Source: Conchocele bisecta (taxonomy: Eukaryota > Mollusca > Bivalvia > Lucinida > Thyasiridae). Taken from it: a DNA stretch of 64,000 nt. Location: positions 23,487,505 through 23,551,504 of the forward strand of contig CM055274.1 of NCBI GenBank assembly GCA_029237695.1, given 5' to 3'. The position numbers and the translations under genes are program-made. The notes below the pieces were generated by a model. It saw only the letters and a list, made by a program, of their open reading frames with translations. It did not search any database and was not told where the DNA came from. Each line of letters opens with the position of its first letter. Within the stretch, counting starts at the first letter, position 1. Shown one piece after another: positions 10,170 through 20,411 of the stretch.

Positions 10170-10575
10170 AGGTGTATGATCACGTGGTACTAACAACAAC
10201 GACAAGTACTGAAATTTCCAGAATCCATCTCATTCAAAGTACGTATTCTTTTATAGTGTCCTTATTACGTAACGGATTTTGATGAAATATGGCGCATCGA
10301 ACGCGCCTTGTTAAGCTGAATTTGGTGGTCTCTGTATTTTCGTCTGTCGTTTTTGCGAAGAATCTATTTCCGTGTCTCCGACACGGAAATCAATTCTTAG
10401 CAGAAACGACAGAAGTCTGTGCCAAACTCCATGGACCACCAAATGCAGTTCACGAAGACGCGTTTGCTGTGCCATATTTCATCAAAATCCGTTGCATATT
10501 AAGGAAAATATGAAATAATACTTACGTTGGAGTGGGCAACCTTGTTGTTGTTGCAACCACGTGTTCATGCACCTT
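10170..10575. mobile_element. Family C palindromic MITE, copy 3
   Basis: Ends AGGTGTATGATCACGTGG and the inverse with CACGTGTTCATGCACCTT. The core hairpin near 10,345-10,405 is slightly decayed. Confidence 0.9.
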
Positions 10576-10587
10576 GACTTAGTAGGC

Positions 10588-10795
10588 ACACAATTTCCAC
10601 ACTGATATCAGGGGCGATAACCGTGTTTCCTTAAAATGTTAAGGGCCATTATTGTTTATGATTTGTATTTATTTTTGTGCAATGATCATACTTTATAATC
10701 TGTCGAAAATATTATTTTTTCAGGCGATGCATTTAATTAGTATAAATAATTAAAAAATATCATGCCTCATTTGCATATGAGTAGTATAGCAAAGT
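10588..10795 (-). repeat. Family L half copy
   Basis: Matches the reverse complement of the right half of the palindrome at 57,789-58,312: CCACACTGATATCAGGGGCG, GTGCAATGATCATACTTTAT, CATGCCTCATTTGCATAT. The other half is absent. Confidence 0.8.
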
Positions 10796-11154
10796 AGGAT
10801 CGGAGCGGCTATAGAACAATATAAAACAATAGTTTAATTGCGCTTTAATTGGTCTTGCTGATATAATCTGCGTTATTCATTCTTCATACAAATGAACAGT
10901 TTTGTAGTCCTGCCAACATTCTATGGGCTGAATGACATACTTGGTTTACGTAGTGCGTTTTCTTTTTCAATTTCGCCTTATCAAGATGTAAATTACATTA
11001 TAGTTGTAAGTTATATTTCCTGATAGTCATCTTTGTCATGGTGGCTAAATCATGACTTCCATAATGGAATACGTATATAGCACATACATTATATGGAGGT
11101 ACGTGGTATCGGGTAGGTTTACGAGCTGGTCTCTTCCGGATCATCAACACTGTT
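10796..11154. other. No gene recognised
   Basis: AT-rich, no repeat or domain seen. Confidence 0.4.
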
Positions 11155-12571
11155 CAGGCGCGGATCTAGGTTTCTGAGAACGGGGGCGGGGGGGGTGGGG
11201 GGGGGTTTGTCGAGTTGCACGCAGTGGACCGAGTTTGCTAGGGTGGTCCGGGGGCATTTCCCCCTGAACAAAATTGAAATACAGATGTCCTGAAATGCAT
11301 TTTCCTGGTTTTTACGGGATTTAAAATCCGACTCGAGCTGGTAATAAACTGTTATATTTTGTACCGCTATGATGATATTCTTTTGTAAGTTAACTGATTA
11401 TCAAAACCACTTACCTGTAATCAGCTGACGTAAAACATAAGTACATGTAATGACATTGACTATACGTCAACGGACACTCGGTACCGTAGTATATACACTG
11501 CAACTCACCTTTATATCGTGATCGCGTATCGCGATCTCAATTATAATGCGATTCGCCCGTACCTCAAAAATAAAGAGAAAAAAAAAACAACAAAAAAACG
11601 GTCGTAATGGTCCGCGTTATTCGGCTACAGTACAGTCACCAAAACCTTCCAGTGAACTATAAGCAAACATCAAAGCAACAGCCTCGGTTTCACATCGGCA
11701 TTACATGTACACGCGGAATCTGGGTCACTTCTGTCGCCAGACGTGCCGCTGACAGGATAGGCTACATGTACACAGGTCAGCGCCATGTAGGCTACTCAGT
11801 GGGTCCTGGATATTATACTACCAATGAGGACAGCCTCAGGTGGTTGACAGTGGGGGCCGGGATGTGGGAGGTAGGGGGCTGGAGATGAGAGGTAGGGGGT
11901 GGGAGGTGGGAGGACAGGGGGCCGGGAGGTGGGAGGTAGAGCGGGAGATGGATGGTAGGGGCGGCGGGAGGTGGAAGACTAGACTGAACCCCCCCCTGTC
12001 CACCCCCTCACCAATATGAGCCATGTATGTACAGCTGCTGAAGCCCGTCACATAGGTAGCACCTATTATGTGTTTGACGCCGACAAGTTTGAGCAACGAA
12101 ACTATTGGGCACCGGTCTGTGGAGATTGCCATAAATCAGTTACACATTTTGACTATACCTATCAGTGAAAAATTATTTCATGCTGGTCTGTCGCATCTTT
12201 TTCGCGACAGGCTCCATCGTGCAAATCTAGAGCAGTCAGGTTATTGTTGTTGTTGTTTCTGCTGCGTGCACATATTTCCCGCGTTTACTTTTCATGGCAC
12301 CGTAAATGATCAACGCTCTATGATCAATCATGAATCATGCGAATACAATGTAAAGTAGCTACAGTAACAAACACAATACATATACATATTCAATCGTTTA
12401 ATTGTGTATGGTTCACGTTTTTAAACATATATCGAACATGTTTGTTCATCATGAATACCATCATGACAATTTCATATCAGTTCATATTTGCGTAACCTCC
12501 GTGGCTGAACGGGGGGGGGGTGGGGGGGGGGGGGTTGCAACCCCCACAACCCAGTGCTAGATCCGCGCCTG
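11155..12571. mobile_element. 1.4-kb DNA element with 15-bp inverted ends
   Basis: Starts CAGGCGCGGATCTAG and ends with the exact inverse. G-rich homopolymers lie just inside both ends (11,178-11,207 and 12,511-12,533). The interior has a G-rich minisatellite (11,840-11,975) but no recognisable transposase; ORFs of 93-98 codons inside are low-complexity. Similar CAGGnGCGGATCCAG-type tips occur at 20,390-20,411. The CAGGGGCG-like tip suggests hAT, but no clear 8-bp target duplication is seen, so the class is uncertain. Confidence 0.65.
11840..11975 (+). repeat. G-rich minisatellite
   Basis: Irregular reiteration of GGTGGGAGGTAGGGGG-type units. Successive G runs of three or more could form G-quadruplexes on the plus strand. 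Confidence 0.7.
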
Positions 12572-13107
12572 CCTGTTTGCAAAGCTGACATTTTCGCTTC
12601 GTTGCTCATTTATGATAATATTTGTGTGTATAGTAGCCTGTGTTAAATAATAACTTTGTCATCCAGTATAGATGTTTATATTTCTTTATGGGCAATACAA
12701 TTTCTACGCTCATGATTTGAACCTGTGTATATATGTATGTATTTGCTCCAGTTGCTGACTCGTTTTACTGCATATTTGGGTACTTAGTTTTTGTTTCCAC
12801 ATGGTTTGATACGTGCTTATGTAAACTGTATAATGATGTTTATATGTTCAATGTGACCTTATCTGGCAGCCAGTCAGCCGAGCGCAGTATTATTTTTGTA
12901 GTTTTTGTTAATTTTTATACTATTTGTACATGTACGTGGGTGGTGAATTTGTTTCTGTCCATATTTCAATTTGCTCTCACCTGTTCTTCAAGAGTAGATC
13001 AGATGGTACTGAGCTGAGGTTATGCTGGTGCTGTGTCAGCTGGTGGCCCACTTAACATTATTACTAGTTTGTTGAAATGTGCAAGGTGAATTTTGGTCTG
13101 TGTAGCG
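12572..13107. other. No gene recognised
   Basis: A 94-codon plus-strand ORF (12,733-13,017) is hydrophobic but has no family match I recognise and no clear splice context. I do not call it. Confidence 0.4.
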
Positions 13108-13376
13108 TCTTTTATCCCGTCAACACAGTCCGTATGTGCCTTGAAACACGGTGCCGTGAAACATTTTTGTTATCCAGTCAATACTATTTTTGCATTTTAC
13201 AGCCAATTGAAGGTGTTGACGGGATAAATAGAATAGTAGGTTAGTGCCGTGAATGGGAAAACATATCTGGCGCGGCACGTTACCGGGATGTGCTCGGCAG
13301 AGCCTCGCCCATCCCGTTTCCTGCGCCTTGTCAGCTATTTTTTCCCATTCACGGCACTGACCTACTATTCTCTATA
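13108..13376 (-). repeat. Family B compound hairpin MITE, copy 5 (inverted)
   Basis: Same element in the opposite orientation: TTTATCCCGTCAACACAG first, the TAGTAGGTTAGTGCCGTG hairpin second. Confidence 0.85.
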
Positions 13377-13446
13377 TTACTTAAAACAAATTTGGCATTA
13401 CAAGGACCTGTTGGAAGAGCGGGGCTTTGACGTACACGATTTGTTC

Positions 13447-13500
13447 AGTTGAACCTCTCTGAAACCGAACACGCCGATGGCACCCGTAGTGTTTGGTATA
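13447..13500 (+). repeat. Family E remnant
   Basis: CAGTTGAACCTCTCTGAAACC start and a decayed second arm (GTGTTTGGTATAGTG). Confidence 0.55.
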
Positions 13501-13599
13501 GTGACAATATATATATTAAAATAATTGAACTAAAGTGGACTCGTGTACTGCTGTCATGCACACTCCAGTGACTACACATGTATATATGTTGGTAACTAA

Positions 13600-13650
13600 A
13601 AAGAAAATGAAAAGTCATGCAGAGCATGATGTTATTAGCCGATCAAATCA
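13600..13650 (+). repeat. Block shared with 38,107-38,155 (inverted)
   Basis: A run of more than 40 bases including GAGCATGATGTTATTAGCCG is found as its reverse complement at 38,107-38,150. TTAGCCGATC is the inverted end of the element at 36,930-38,130, so this is probably a solitary end of that family. Confidence 0.65.
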
Positions 13651-14274
13651 GGGTTCAATATATGTCCACATTTTAGTAGTTACGGAATCTCAGGGAAAAG
13701 TGAAAGAAGTGTTGATTTCCTCCCCAACCAAATTCTCCCAGTTATATTTAGCTATCATTAATATCTGATCATAGCAATACTTATGGTAGTCAAATGAAAA
13801 CAATATTATTCCAGTTGAAAGAAATAACCTTTGAATATAGGCGAAGGCGCTTAGCATTACACAAATATGTAGCAAGTCAACCGAAATCTCATAAATACCC
13901 GATTTTTGGCGGCCATCTTGAAAATATGATAATTATATACTGAATATTAGTGTAGTTTACGTAAATTCTTTAATATATCCATCAGAAATGTTTTTAACAA
14001 CTTACACCAATTTCCAAGTTAAGGACCATGACCTATTGGCTCATATGACTTCCGGTTGAGGAACAATGGTGGCAGATATTTTCGCGCCGAAGGAAATTCT
14101 CACAACATAATGTTGTAAAGGTATACTGGGTATAGGATTAGCATGGGAGTAAATCTGTCGATGACATAAACATATATTGATCATCATTACCGTACATGGA
14201 TGTGAAATTGTGGAGTGATTTATTACATTTTCCCAAAGTTAGATCGCCATGATACCCCACCCACCACCTTACTA
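13651..14274. other. 5' flank of the LINE ORF1 locus
   Basis: Contains GGCGGCCATCTTGAAAATAT at 13,909, a phrase that recurs as GGCGGCCATTTTGAAA at 15,640 and 15,793. The ORF1 gene therefore appears embedded in a larger repeat unit. Confidence 0.45.
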
Positions 14275-15079
14275 ATGGGTCGCAGAAAACGGAATCAGTC
14301 TTCGCCACTACAGCCATCAACATCGACAACCAAACGATTTCGGACTATTACATCTGAGGTATCCGACAGTGACAGTGATAGCTCAATCACTTCATCATTC
14401 TTGAAAATTTTCCAAAGACGACATCACTGAATTAGTCAATACGTTATCTCCGTTACTGATGGTCAGTCTAATTAGTGAGCTAAAAACGGAATTACATGCT
14501 CTCATCCAACTCGAGACGAACAAATTTAAAAATGAAGTTGCCCAACTACGAGTTGAAAACACACAACTGAAAGAGTCCCTGAAGGCCACTAACATGCAAG
14601 TAGACGAGTTGGAACAATATGGCCGAAGGATGTGTCTTGAGGTGTCCAACATTCCTGGCGACTCTGGCGACCCCGCTGAAAACGTTGAAGCCAAGGTAGT
14701 ACACTTAACCGAATCGCATAATGTCCCTTTAGCCCCGTCCGACATTGATCGCTGCCACAGACTGGGTCGGTTCCAACCATCATTGAGCGTGAACAGACGC
14801 ATCATCGTTAAGTTCACCAATTCCAAGGCCCGCCAACGCATCTACGAAGCTCGGAGATCCCTGGGAGACGGCATATTCGTCCAGGAACACTTAACCAAAC
14901 TCAGGGGCAAACTAGCATATGAAGCGCGCCAACTCGTTCGAGCCAAGAAACTAGATAAAACCTGGGTCGCTGGTTCCAAAGTGTATGCTATGAGGAACGA
15001 TGTGAAATTATTTATCAAAGACATGGATGACATCGCCTTAGTTAGTGACGGGAAGTTCCCTAGCCGCAGTCACCCATAG
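14275..15079 (+). pseudogene. LINE ORF1-type protein (coiled coil plus RRM-like), one frameshift
   Basis: A short serine-rich N-terminal stretch starts at ATG 14,275 (basic MGRRKR, then S/D repeats). The frame is lost at about 14,405-14,415 in an AAAATTTT run and continues in another frame as a 206-codon ORF. That ORF has a leucine/isoleucine heptad region, then DELEQYGRR and a V-S-N-I-P-G segment, a CHRLGR motif, a RRIIVKF strand and a basic C-terminus (QLVRAKKL). DELEQYGRR followed by I-P-G is the hallmark of L1 ORF1-like RNA-binding proteins of invertebrate LINEs. ORF1 proteins trimerise through the coiled coil and bind the element RNA. No ORF2 follows in the next kilobase. It is either a 3'-truncated insertion, a recombined piece, or a stand-alone relative. 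The frameshift could be a mutation or a sequencing error. Confidence 0.8.
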
Positions 15080-16030
15080 GAAATTACGTTACCAGTGTTT
15101 TGACAGAGAAAGAGTATTTTGCTTCGAACAATTTGTTCCACACAATTTTTGCAGCCCTCATGATTATTACAGCATCACTATCTGTGTTGACCTCACTGGC
15201 AGTTAGTAACGTGTCAGCAATATCGTCTTTGAATGATATAATCACATCATTTGATTTCGACTTGTTTGTTCAATATAACGGTAGATTAATGGACAGAATG
15301 ATTTCGTAAGTTTAATTAACGGCCAATTTAAAATCAATTCAAGATGAGCGCAGCAGTTTAATGCCTAAATATAGCACTGTAGTTTTATATTCATTTCCCG
15401 ATGATCAAAATTGGCACTGAAAACGATAGTTCAGCACCGATGGATCTCATATTGAAAACACACTTAGTGGTGGCCATTTTGAAAGTAAATATAGCTTTAT
15501 TAACTCGATATTTTGCTATTACAGTTGATGTAATATGCATTGTGTACGTCGTCCATGAAAACATGGGAATAGATGTAAGAATTCATTTTTATTAGCAACT
15601 TGTATTAAAATAATATAGAAAAAAAAACGATTTGAATGGCGGCCATTTTGAAATTTAACATGGCTGTCTCGCATATATAAGCAACAATTGTTATTTACAG
15701 CTCATATGACGTTTGTTGGCGTGAATTGGTACAACAATTGAGTTTCTATGAATCCAATACAATGAGATATAGAGAAATTAACTTTTCCATGGCGGCCATT
15801 TTGAAATCCGCCATTTTGAACCGGAAGTAGGCGTTTTATCGATGGCTCATTGTTTTCAGCATACTTGAAAACCCCTGTATACCAAATTTCATGCTTTCCG
15901 CCGGATGTGCACTACTCTGATGTTTTCTGGCGCTTATCTATTACACTATAGAAATCTACACAGTCTATTCATCGAAATTAATTGTCCAATAGTCCTGCAC
16001 AAACCAGCGCTTATTGTATACATCCCGCTG
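15080..16030. other. 3' flank of the ORF1 locus, repeat-like
   Basis: Two GGCGGCCATTTTGAAA phrases (15,640, 15,793), the second overlapping a local inverse (GGCCATTTTGAAATCCGCCA). No reverse transcriptase or endonuclease motif. Confidence 0.45.
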
Positions 16031-16163
16031 CTGGGGCCCGTTTCACTAAACTTACGCTACGAACTGTCATACGTCTACGATACTTTTCGTACGAACTTCT
16101 TGCGAACTTCTTACGTGCGTTTCAATAACATGTGCGTACGAAATTTCTTAAGTTACGAACTTC

Positions 16164-16586
16164 TTAAGAATTCTTCAGTATTGGAAATCCATCAAGCCCT
16201 TTGAATGTAAACATCCGGTCCGACTTTGACAACCAGACGACAGCTGTTAAATCAACTGCCTTAGTCCAGCAAGTTGAAAACCAGGAAAGAAGTGAATTGG
16301 ACTGACACTGAGTGTCCCATCCACGGCGCCCAGGGTGTTCGGAATCCTGGCCACACAATAAAAGGCTTTGTTTACAGTTGGCCAGGTCTTATGCCTCGGT
16401 TGGAAAACTGATGTTGTCCAGTCGATTATTGATGGCTGCGACAACATCATTAATACACCGAGAAACCGAACTCCTAGAGACACCGTGGATGTCGCCAGCC
16501 TCGGAGTAGAACTCACCCTTCGCTAGACAGCGCAGGGTAACCGATGTCTGCAAAGTTTCAAGTGCTTGAGTCTTTGATGATCTCAA
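16164..16586 (-). pseudogene. HARBI1-like transposase/nuclease fragment, frameshifted
   Basis: The first frame (from 16,586) contains LRCLAKGEFYSEAGDIHGVS followed by SSVSRCINDVVAAI and ISFPTEA, the N-terminal helix-turn-helix-like region of HARBI1 proteins. The reading then moves to a second frame with FYCVARIPNTLGAVDGT, matching the G-x-(I/V)-D-G-T signature that holds the first catalytic aspartate. A third frame ends in GLDGFPILKNS, resembling the H-D-S-x-I-L-x-N-S stretch. So there are at least two frameshifts, and the C-terminal third is missing next to the left end of the element. It cannot make an active enzyme. Family known, breaks seen directly. Confidence 0.8.
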
Positions 16587-16754
16587 ATGTGATTTGTATT
16601 TGATTTAGTTTGTACTGTATACTATTGGCCATCTTAGTATATGCAATACATCTTGTGGCGTTTTACACATACCACAAATAATTTGACATACCCATAAATA
16701 CAAGTTTGTGCAACGTCCTATTGGTTGTTTTCATCACACTTATATACAAAGTCT

Positions 16755-16985
16755 GATTTCCTATTACATTTAGGGGAAGGGGCCAAGTGGCTTTGGTTTG
16801 GTATGGACCTGGAACCAGATCGGGTTCTAATTTCAGGGCTGAATATATATTTGTTTCGATGTAAATATTCCGTTCTGATTTTGGGACCCCCCCCCCCCCC
16901 CCCCCCCCCCCGAAATGCAGCAGGTTGAATACGGGATCGAACCAGTTGGCCAGGCCTTATATGACCTTAACCTGTTGTATAGCTT
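16755..16985 (-). repeat. SINE-like family H, copy 3, inside the Harbinger element
   Basis: Shares CATTTAGGGGAAGGGGCC, GGTATGGACCTGGAACC and the head GGCCTTATATGACCTTAA. It carries a long poly-C tract at 16,887-16,911, equivalent to the G tracts of other copies. It post-dates the transposon. Confidence 0.75.
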
Positions 16986-17264
16986 TCTGGCATAACATTT
17001 ATAGCACGATGTTGTCATATCTGTCTATAATGTATTGCACCACATTGCAATACTTTCTCTGTCATATTAGTTGCTGTATGTGTCAAACGGTCGAAGTGAT
17101 GAAACTGTAAGATGGCTGTACATACAAAGATGGCGGAGATGGCAACTCGATGTACCATATAGTATACAGTCACAACAAAAATGATATGACAACACATTAC
17201 ATACATATTACTTTTGAAAATATTTTATTCGTGTTTTCATCCATTTCACCCCTACACCACACTA

Positions 17265-17565
17265 CAATTATAGTGAATCACTCCTCCTTAAACCACATTA
17301 TATCGGGCTGCATTTGCTGGCTAACTGACCAGAAGGTAAAATTATAGTGAGTAACTACTCCATAAGCCACGTTATATAAGGCTGCATATGCTGGCCTAAC
17401 TGATCAGCAGGTACAAGTATAGCGAGTCACTATTATATAAGCCACGTTATATCAGGCTGCATTTGCTGCACTAACTGATCAACAGCTACAAGTATGAGTC
17501 ACTACTCTATAAGCCACGTTATATCTGGGTTGCATTTGCTGGCTAACTGATAAGCAGCTAAAGCT
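17265..17565 (+). repeat. Tandem array, four units of about 74 bp
   Basis: AAGCCACGTTATAT recurs at about 17,290, 17,364, 17,439 and 17,511. Each unit also has GGCTGCATTTGCTGG and CTAACTGATCAGCAG. It lies within the Harbinger element. Confidence 0.85.
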
Positions 17566-17574
17566 AGATAATCC

Positions 17575-17745
17575 GGTCTGTCTACACATTAGGGCCCCTA
17601 TAAGTGATTGGAGAAACTTACAAAAACTTCCAAAAAATAAACACACGAACAGACAGATGGACAGACCAACACTTAAAAACAAAATAAACAGACGAACGGA
17701 CGTACGATCAGTAGTGAGGGTAATGTATTACTAAGTAATGCCAAA
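17575..17745 (+). repeat. Dispersed repeat shared with 54,520-54,660
   Basis: TAGGGCCCCTATA, GAGAAACTTACAAAAA, AATAAACAGACGA and TTACTAAGTAATGC occur in the same order at 54,528-54,656. Non-coding. Confidence 0.65.
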
Positions 17746-18031
17746 AATAAACGGACAGCCAGACAGACGGAAGTATAGGGCGAAACCTATAGGGCGAAAT
17801 ATGCACAGCCGATTTTATGGCAATGTTATTCATGAAATACATGTATGGCGGCATTGACACTTGCGCTAAAAAATCTTCGTACGACAGCCCAATATATATC
17901 GCAGACGTACAAGGAAAGTTACGAACTTCGCAAGAAAGTTCGCACGAAATTGACGTTAGTGAAACGGTAAAATGCGCCTAAGAAGTTCGTACGATAATTT
18001 CTTATCGTAAGAAGTTTAGTGAAACGGGCCC

Positions 18032-18522
18032 CTGGTCACTAGCAAGACAACCTGGCCAAGTGGACGTGGTTCACCAGCATAGCCACGGACCCGCTAGTAA
18101 TATAATGCATTTGACACGAAAGTACGCAAGTGTGGCACCTGACACAACTGTGGTCCTTTGATATAAAGTACACAGCTGACCAAGTGCTACACTGTTCCTA
18201 ATGGCATTTAGTTGCACATTTCCACTGTTGCCTCTATACTGTATATTTCTATGATATAGACTGTGTAATCACACATGCACAACGAGTTGCGCCTATGCTA
18301 AAACGGGCCTATTGTAACATGTACCAGTATAGATCACGTCCACGTTGGGTCCTACTACGCCGATGCATGTAGCACCAACATGCAGTGTCTACCACAAGAC
18401 ATCCACATCACCACTTTCTCGCTCATAAGCTGGATAAATACTGTAGTGTAGCTGGTTACACGATGCCCACTTGAACCCCGAACTTAATTAGAAACAGGTG
18501 AACGCGGTTCGGTGATTAACCT
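18032..18522. other. No gene recognised
   Basis: No repeat or domain recognised to the right of the Harbinger element. Confidence 0.4.
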
Positions 18523-18670
18523 GTCGTTGTTTTGTATCTTGTCTTCATTCTAAGTAGTGATATGGTTTGACAAAACTTTAGAATCGTTTCCACTGAAGAT
18601 GATTACGGAGTGTTGTCAAACCATACGTTTGGTGGGAAAAACCGAAAGTAGTAAATAAGCAGCAGACGAC
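18523..18670. mobile_element. Family G hairpin MITE, copy 3
   Basis: Ends GTCGTTGTTTTG and AGCAGCAGACGAC. The arms around TGGTTTGACAAAACTTTAG pair with GTGTTGTCAAACC. Downstream AAATTTAATTCAG mirrors the flank of copy 1. Confidence 0.75.
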
Positions 18671-18889
18671 TAAATTTAATTCAGCATTCTAATGGTTAAT
18701 GCTTTACCTGATCAGCTACATATATTAGATGTTAAATTACTTGTACATTTGTAATATTGCATGTACCATGCGGCCCAGACTACTTGTACATAAAGAGACT
18801 CACTACATGACTGCAAGGATCTCCGCATGATCATGACCTACCCTGTTAACCAAAATACGTGAGATGTATAGCAATATGTGACATTTGCT

Positions 18890-19150
18890 TACCATGCTTA
18901 CCAATGGGTATATGTGGCGGTGACTGGAGAAATCGTGCTATTGTCCTATGCGATGGTATTAGACCAATATCGGCTTGTGTATTCGCGAGATCTGACTTGG
19001 GTCTACACTGTTCGTCGGCCAGTCAACAAAACATGTGTCCCTCTTCTAAATCATAGACAGTGCTATTAGCAGGCTGCAGAAATGCGCTACAGACTCGGAA
19101 TCCGGACTCTTCACCCACTGATATAGGCCCCATTTCGCCAGTCACTGCCA
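18890..19150 (+). repeat. Family I dispersed repeat
   Basis: Contains GTGACTGGAGAAATCGTGCT, GACTTGGGTCTACACTGTTC and a second partial dyad. The same phrase order is at 49,495-49,605. Confidence 0.6.
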
Positions 19151-19681
19151 CCCACTATTAACTTGAAGAGTAACACTATCCAGTATTATACGAACTATGA
19201 CCCTACATGTTGAAACATGCACATCGTCCTAAACCAGCCGTCAACTAGTTCACCCCTAATTAACTATAATGGTATATTCTACTTCTTTTATTCGTGTATA
19301 ATTAGTAGGCCACATGCATTATTATGTACCGTGTATGTTCATACGCATGTGTAGATTCAATGCCTTGACAAATCCATTACTACACGTGGCGTGTTCTTAT
19401 CTTGTGTTACTACTGGTTAGTCTTGATATCACACGGAGCACCATTAAACGCGCAAACTAGTATAGACCTGGATCAGGCTGCATGAAAACACTGACAACAT
19501 GTAAAACTCATCACGTATGCTCATGCACAGTGTCTAGAAGTGTACCACGCACAGCATAAAACCGGCTTAATGTTATGTACGTCAGAAAATTAACCGGCCA
19601 GCCGTCTCCAGGTCATTCATCGAGATGCTTGAGACAGTGTGGATACATACCTGGCTACATGATGTGTAGCATGGCCATAGT

Positions 19682-19834
19682 CTTATAATGTTTCCCTCAT
19701 GTCCATCCTACCATGGACTTCCCGACTAACCTTGGGTTTGTCGTTTGGCTTAGACTCGCAACCAGCCAGTATTGACGTAGTTGTCTTCCTTGACGAACCG
19801 TCTGCATGTTGACTCTGGATAAACACACACGCAG
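19682..19834. repeat. 150-bp duplicated block S, copy 1
   Basis: Near-identical to 23,622-23,766, with about half a dozen differences and one 1-base indel by eye. Minus-strand frames are open for 40-60 codons in one copy but the indel shifts frame between copies, so coding status is unproven. The conservation is high compared with other repeats here. Confidence 0.7.
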
Positions 19835-19939
19835 GTCGCTACTCGTGTAGTTTGGGCAAGGTAGGTATCTCTGTAATTGGACAGGACAAAGTGCACTAAA
19901 GTGCAGCAAGCACACAGGTGAACTTACCAAACAGTGACA

Positions 19940-20411
19940 TGGACGGATTCAGGGGGGGGGGGGGGGGGGGGGGCGGAGGACGCGCGCCCCCCCCCCCCCC
20001 CCACTAAACTTCGCCGAGTAAAGATTTTTTACAAGTTACAAGGCACGTTTCATGCCAAGTGCCATGTATTCCATGCATTTTTCGGTCGTTGTCTTATTGT
20101 TTCAAAATTTAAACGTTTTCAATCAAAAATCATGTCTAAACATACTGTGACAGTGTCAATATGTTTGCTCCAAAATGCGCCAGAACGCAGGAAATGCGAT
20201 GTAGATTTCAAAAAATTTCAGGGGGGGGGGGGGGGGGGGGATGGGAATGTCCCCGGACCCCTCTAGCGCTATCCTGAGCTCCGCTCGGTCGACTATTTTG
20301 CAATACTTGACTATATTATCGAACGAGCTTAGCTCGTTCAATAATATAGTCAAGTATTGCAAAATAGTTACGTCCCCCCCTAACCCGAAATCCTGGATCC
20401 GCGCCTGCAGT
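19940..20411 (+). mobile_element. Element with G/C tracts, internal hairpin and a GGATCCGCGCCTG end
   Basis: The right end GGATCCGCGCCTG is nearly the inverse of the tips of the element at 11,155. The left end (GGACGGATTCAGG) is decayed. It contains poly-G (19,953-), poly-C (19,987-) and poly-G (20,221-) tracts and a hairpin at 20,290-20,368 with arms ending GAACGAGCT and AGCTCGTTC. Likely a non-autonomous relative, carrying a nested foldback. Confidence 0.55.
20290..20368. repeat. Near-perfect 79-bp palindrome
   Basis: Arms ACTATTTTGCAATACTTGAC and inverse meet at GAGCTTAGCTC. It has almost no loop, so a stable cruciform or foldback is predicted. Confidence 0.85.

Larger units (their letters stand above)
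16034..18031 (-). mobile_element. PIF/Harbinger DNA transposon, decayed, CTG target duplication
   Basis: Inverted ends GGGCCCGTTTCACTAAAC and its inverse, each flanked by CTG (16,031-16,033; 18,032-18,034). Harbinger elements duplicate 3 bp, TWA or CWG. Inside on the minus strand is a broken HARBI1-like transposase, then a SINE insertion (16,755-16,985) and a 74-bp tandem array. Short MITEs with the same tips are at 44,704 and 52,733. A Myb-like partner gene, usual in this group, was not found. Confidence 0.85.

Noticed and set aside
12733..13017. Hydrophobic 94-codon ORF
   Set aside because: No homology recognised, no initiation or splice context; AT-rich DNA gives such ORFs by chance.
20283..20375. 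microRNA precursor
   Set aside because: Arms are nearly perfectly complementary with almost no loop, and the hairpin lies within a mobile element, typical of a foldback MITE.
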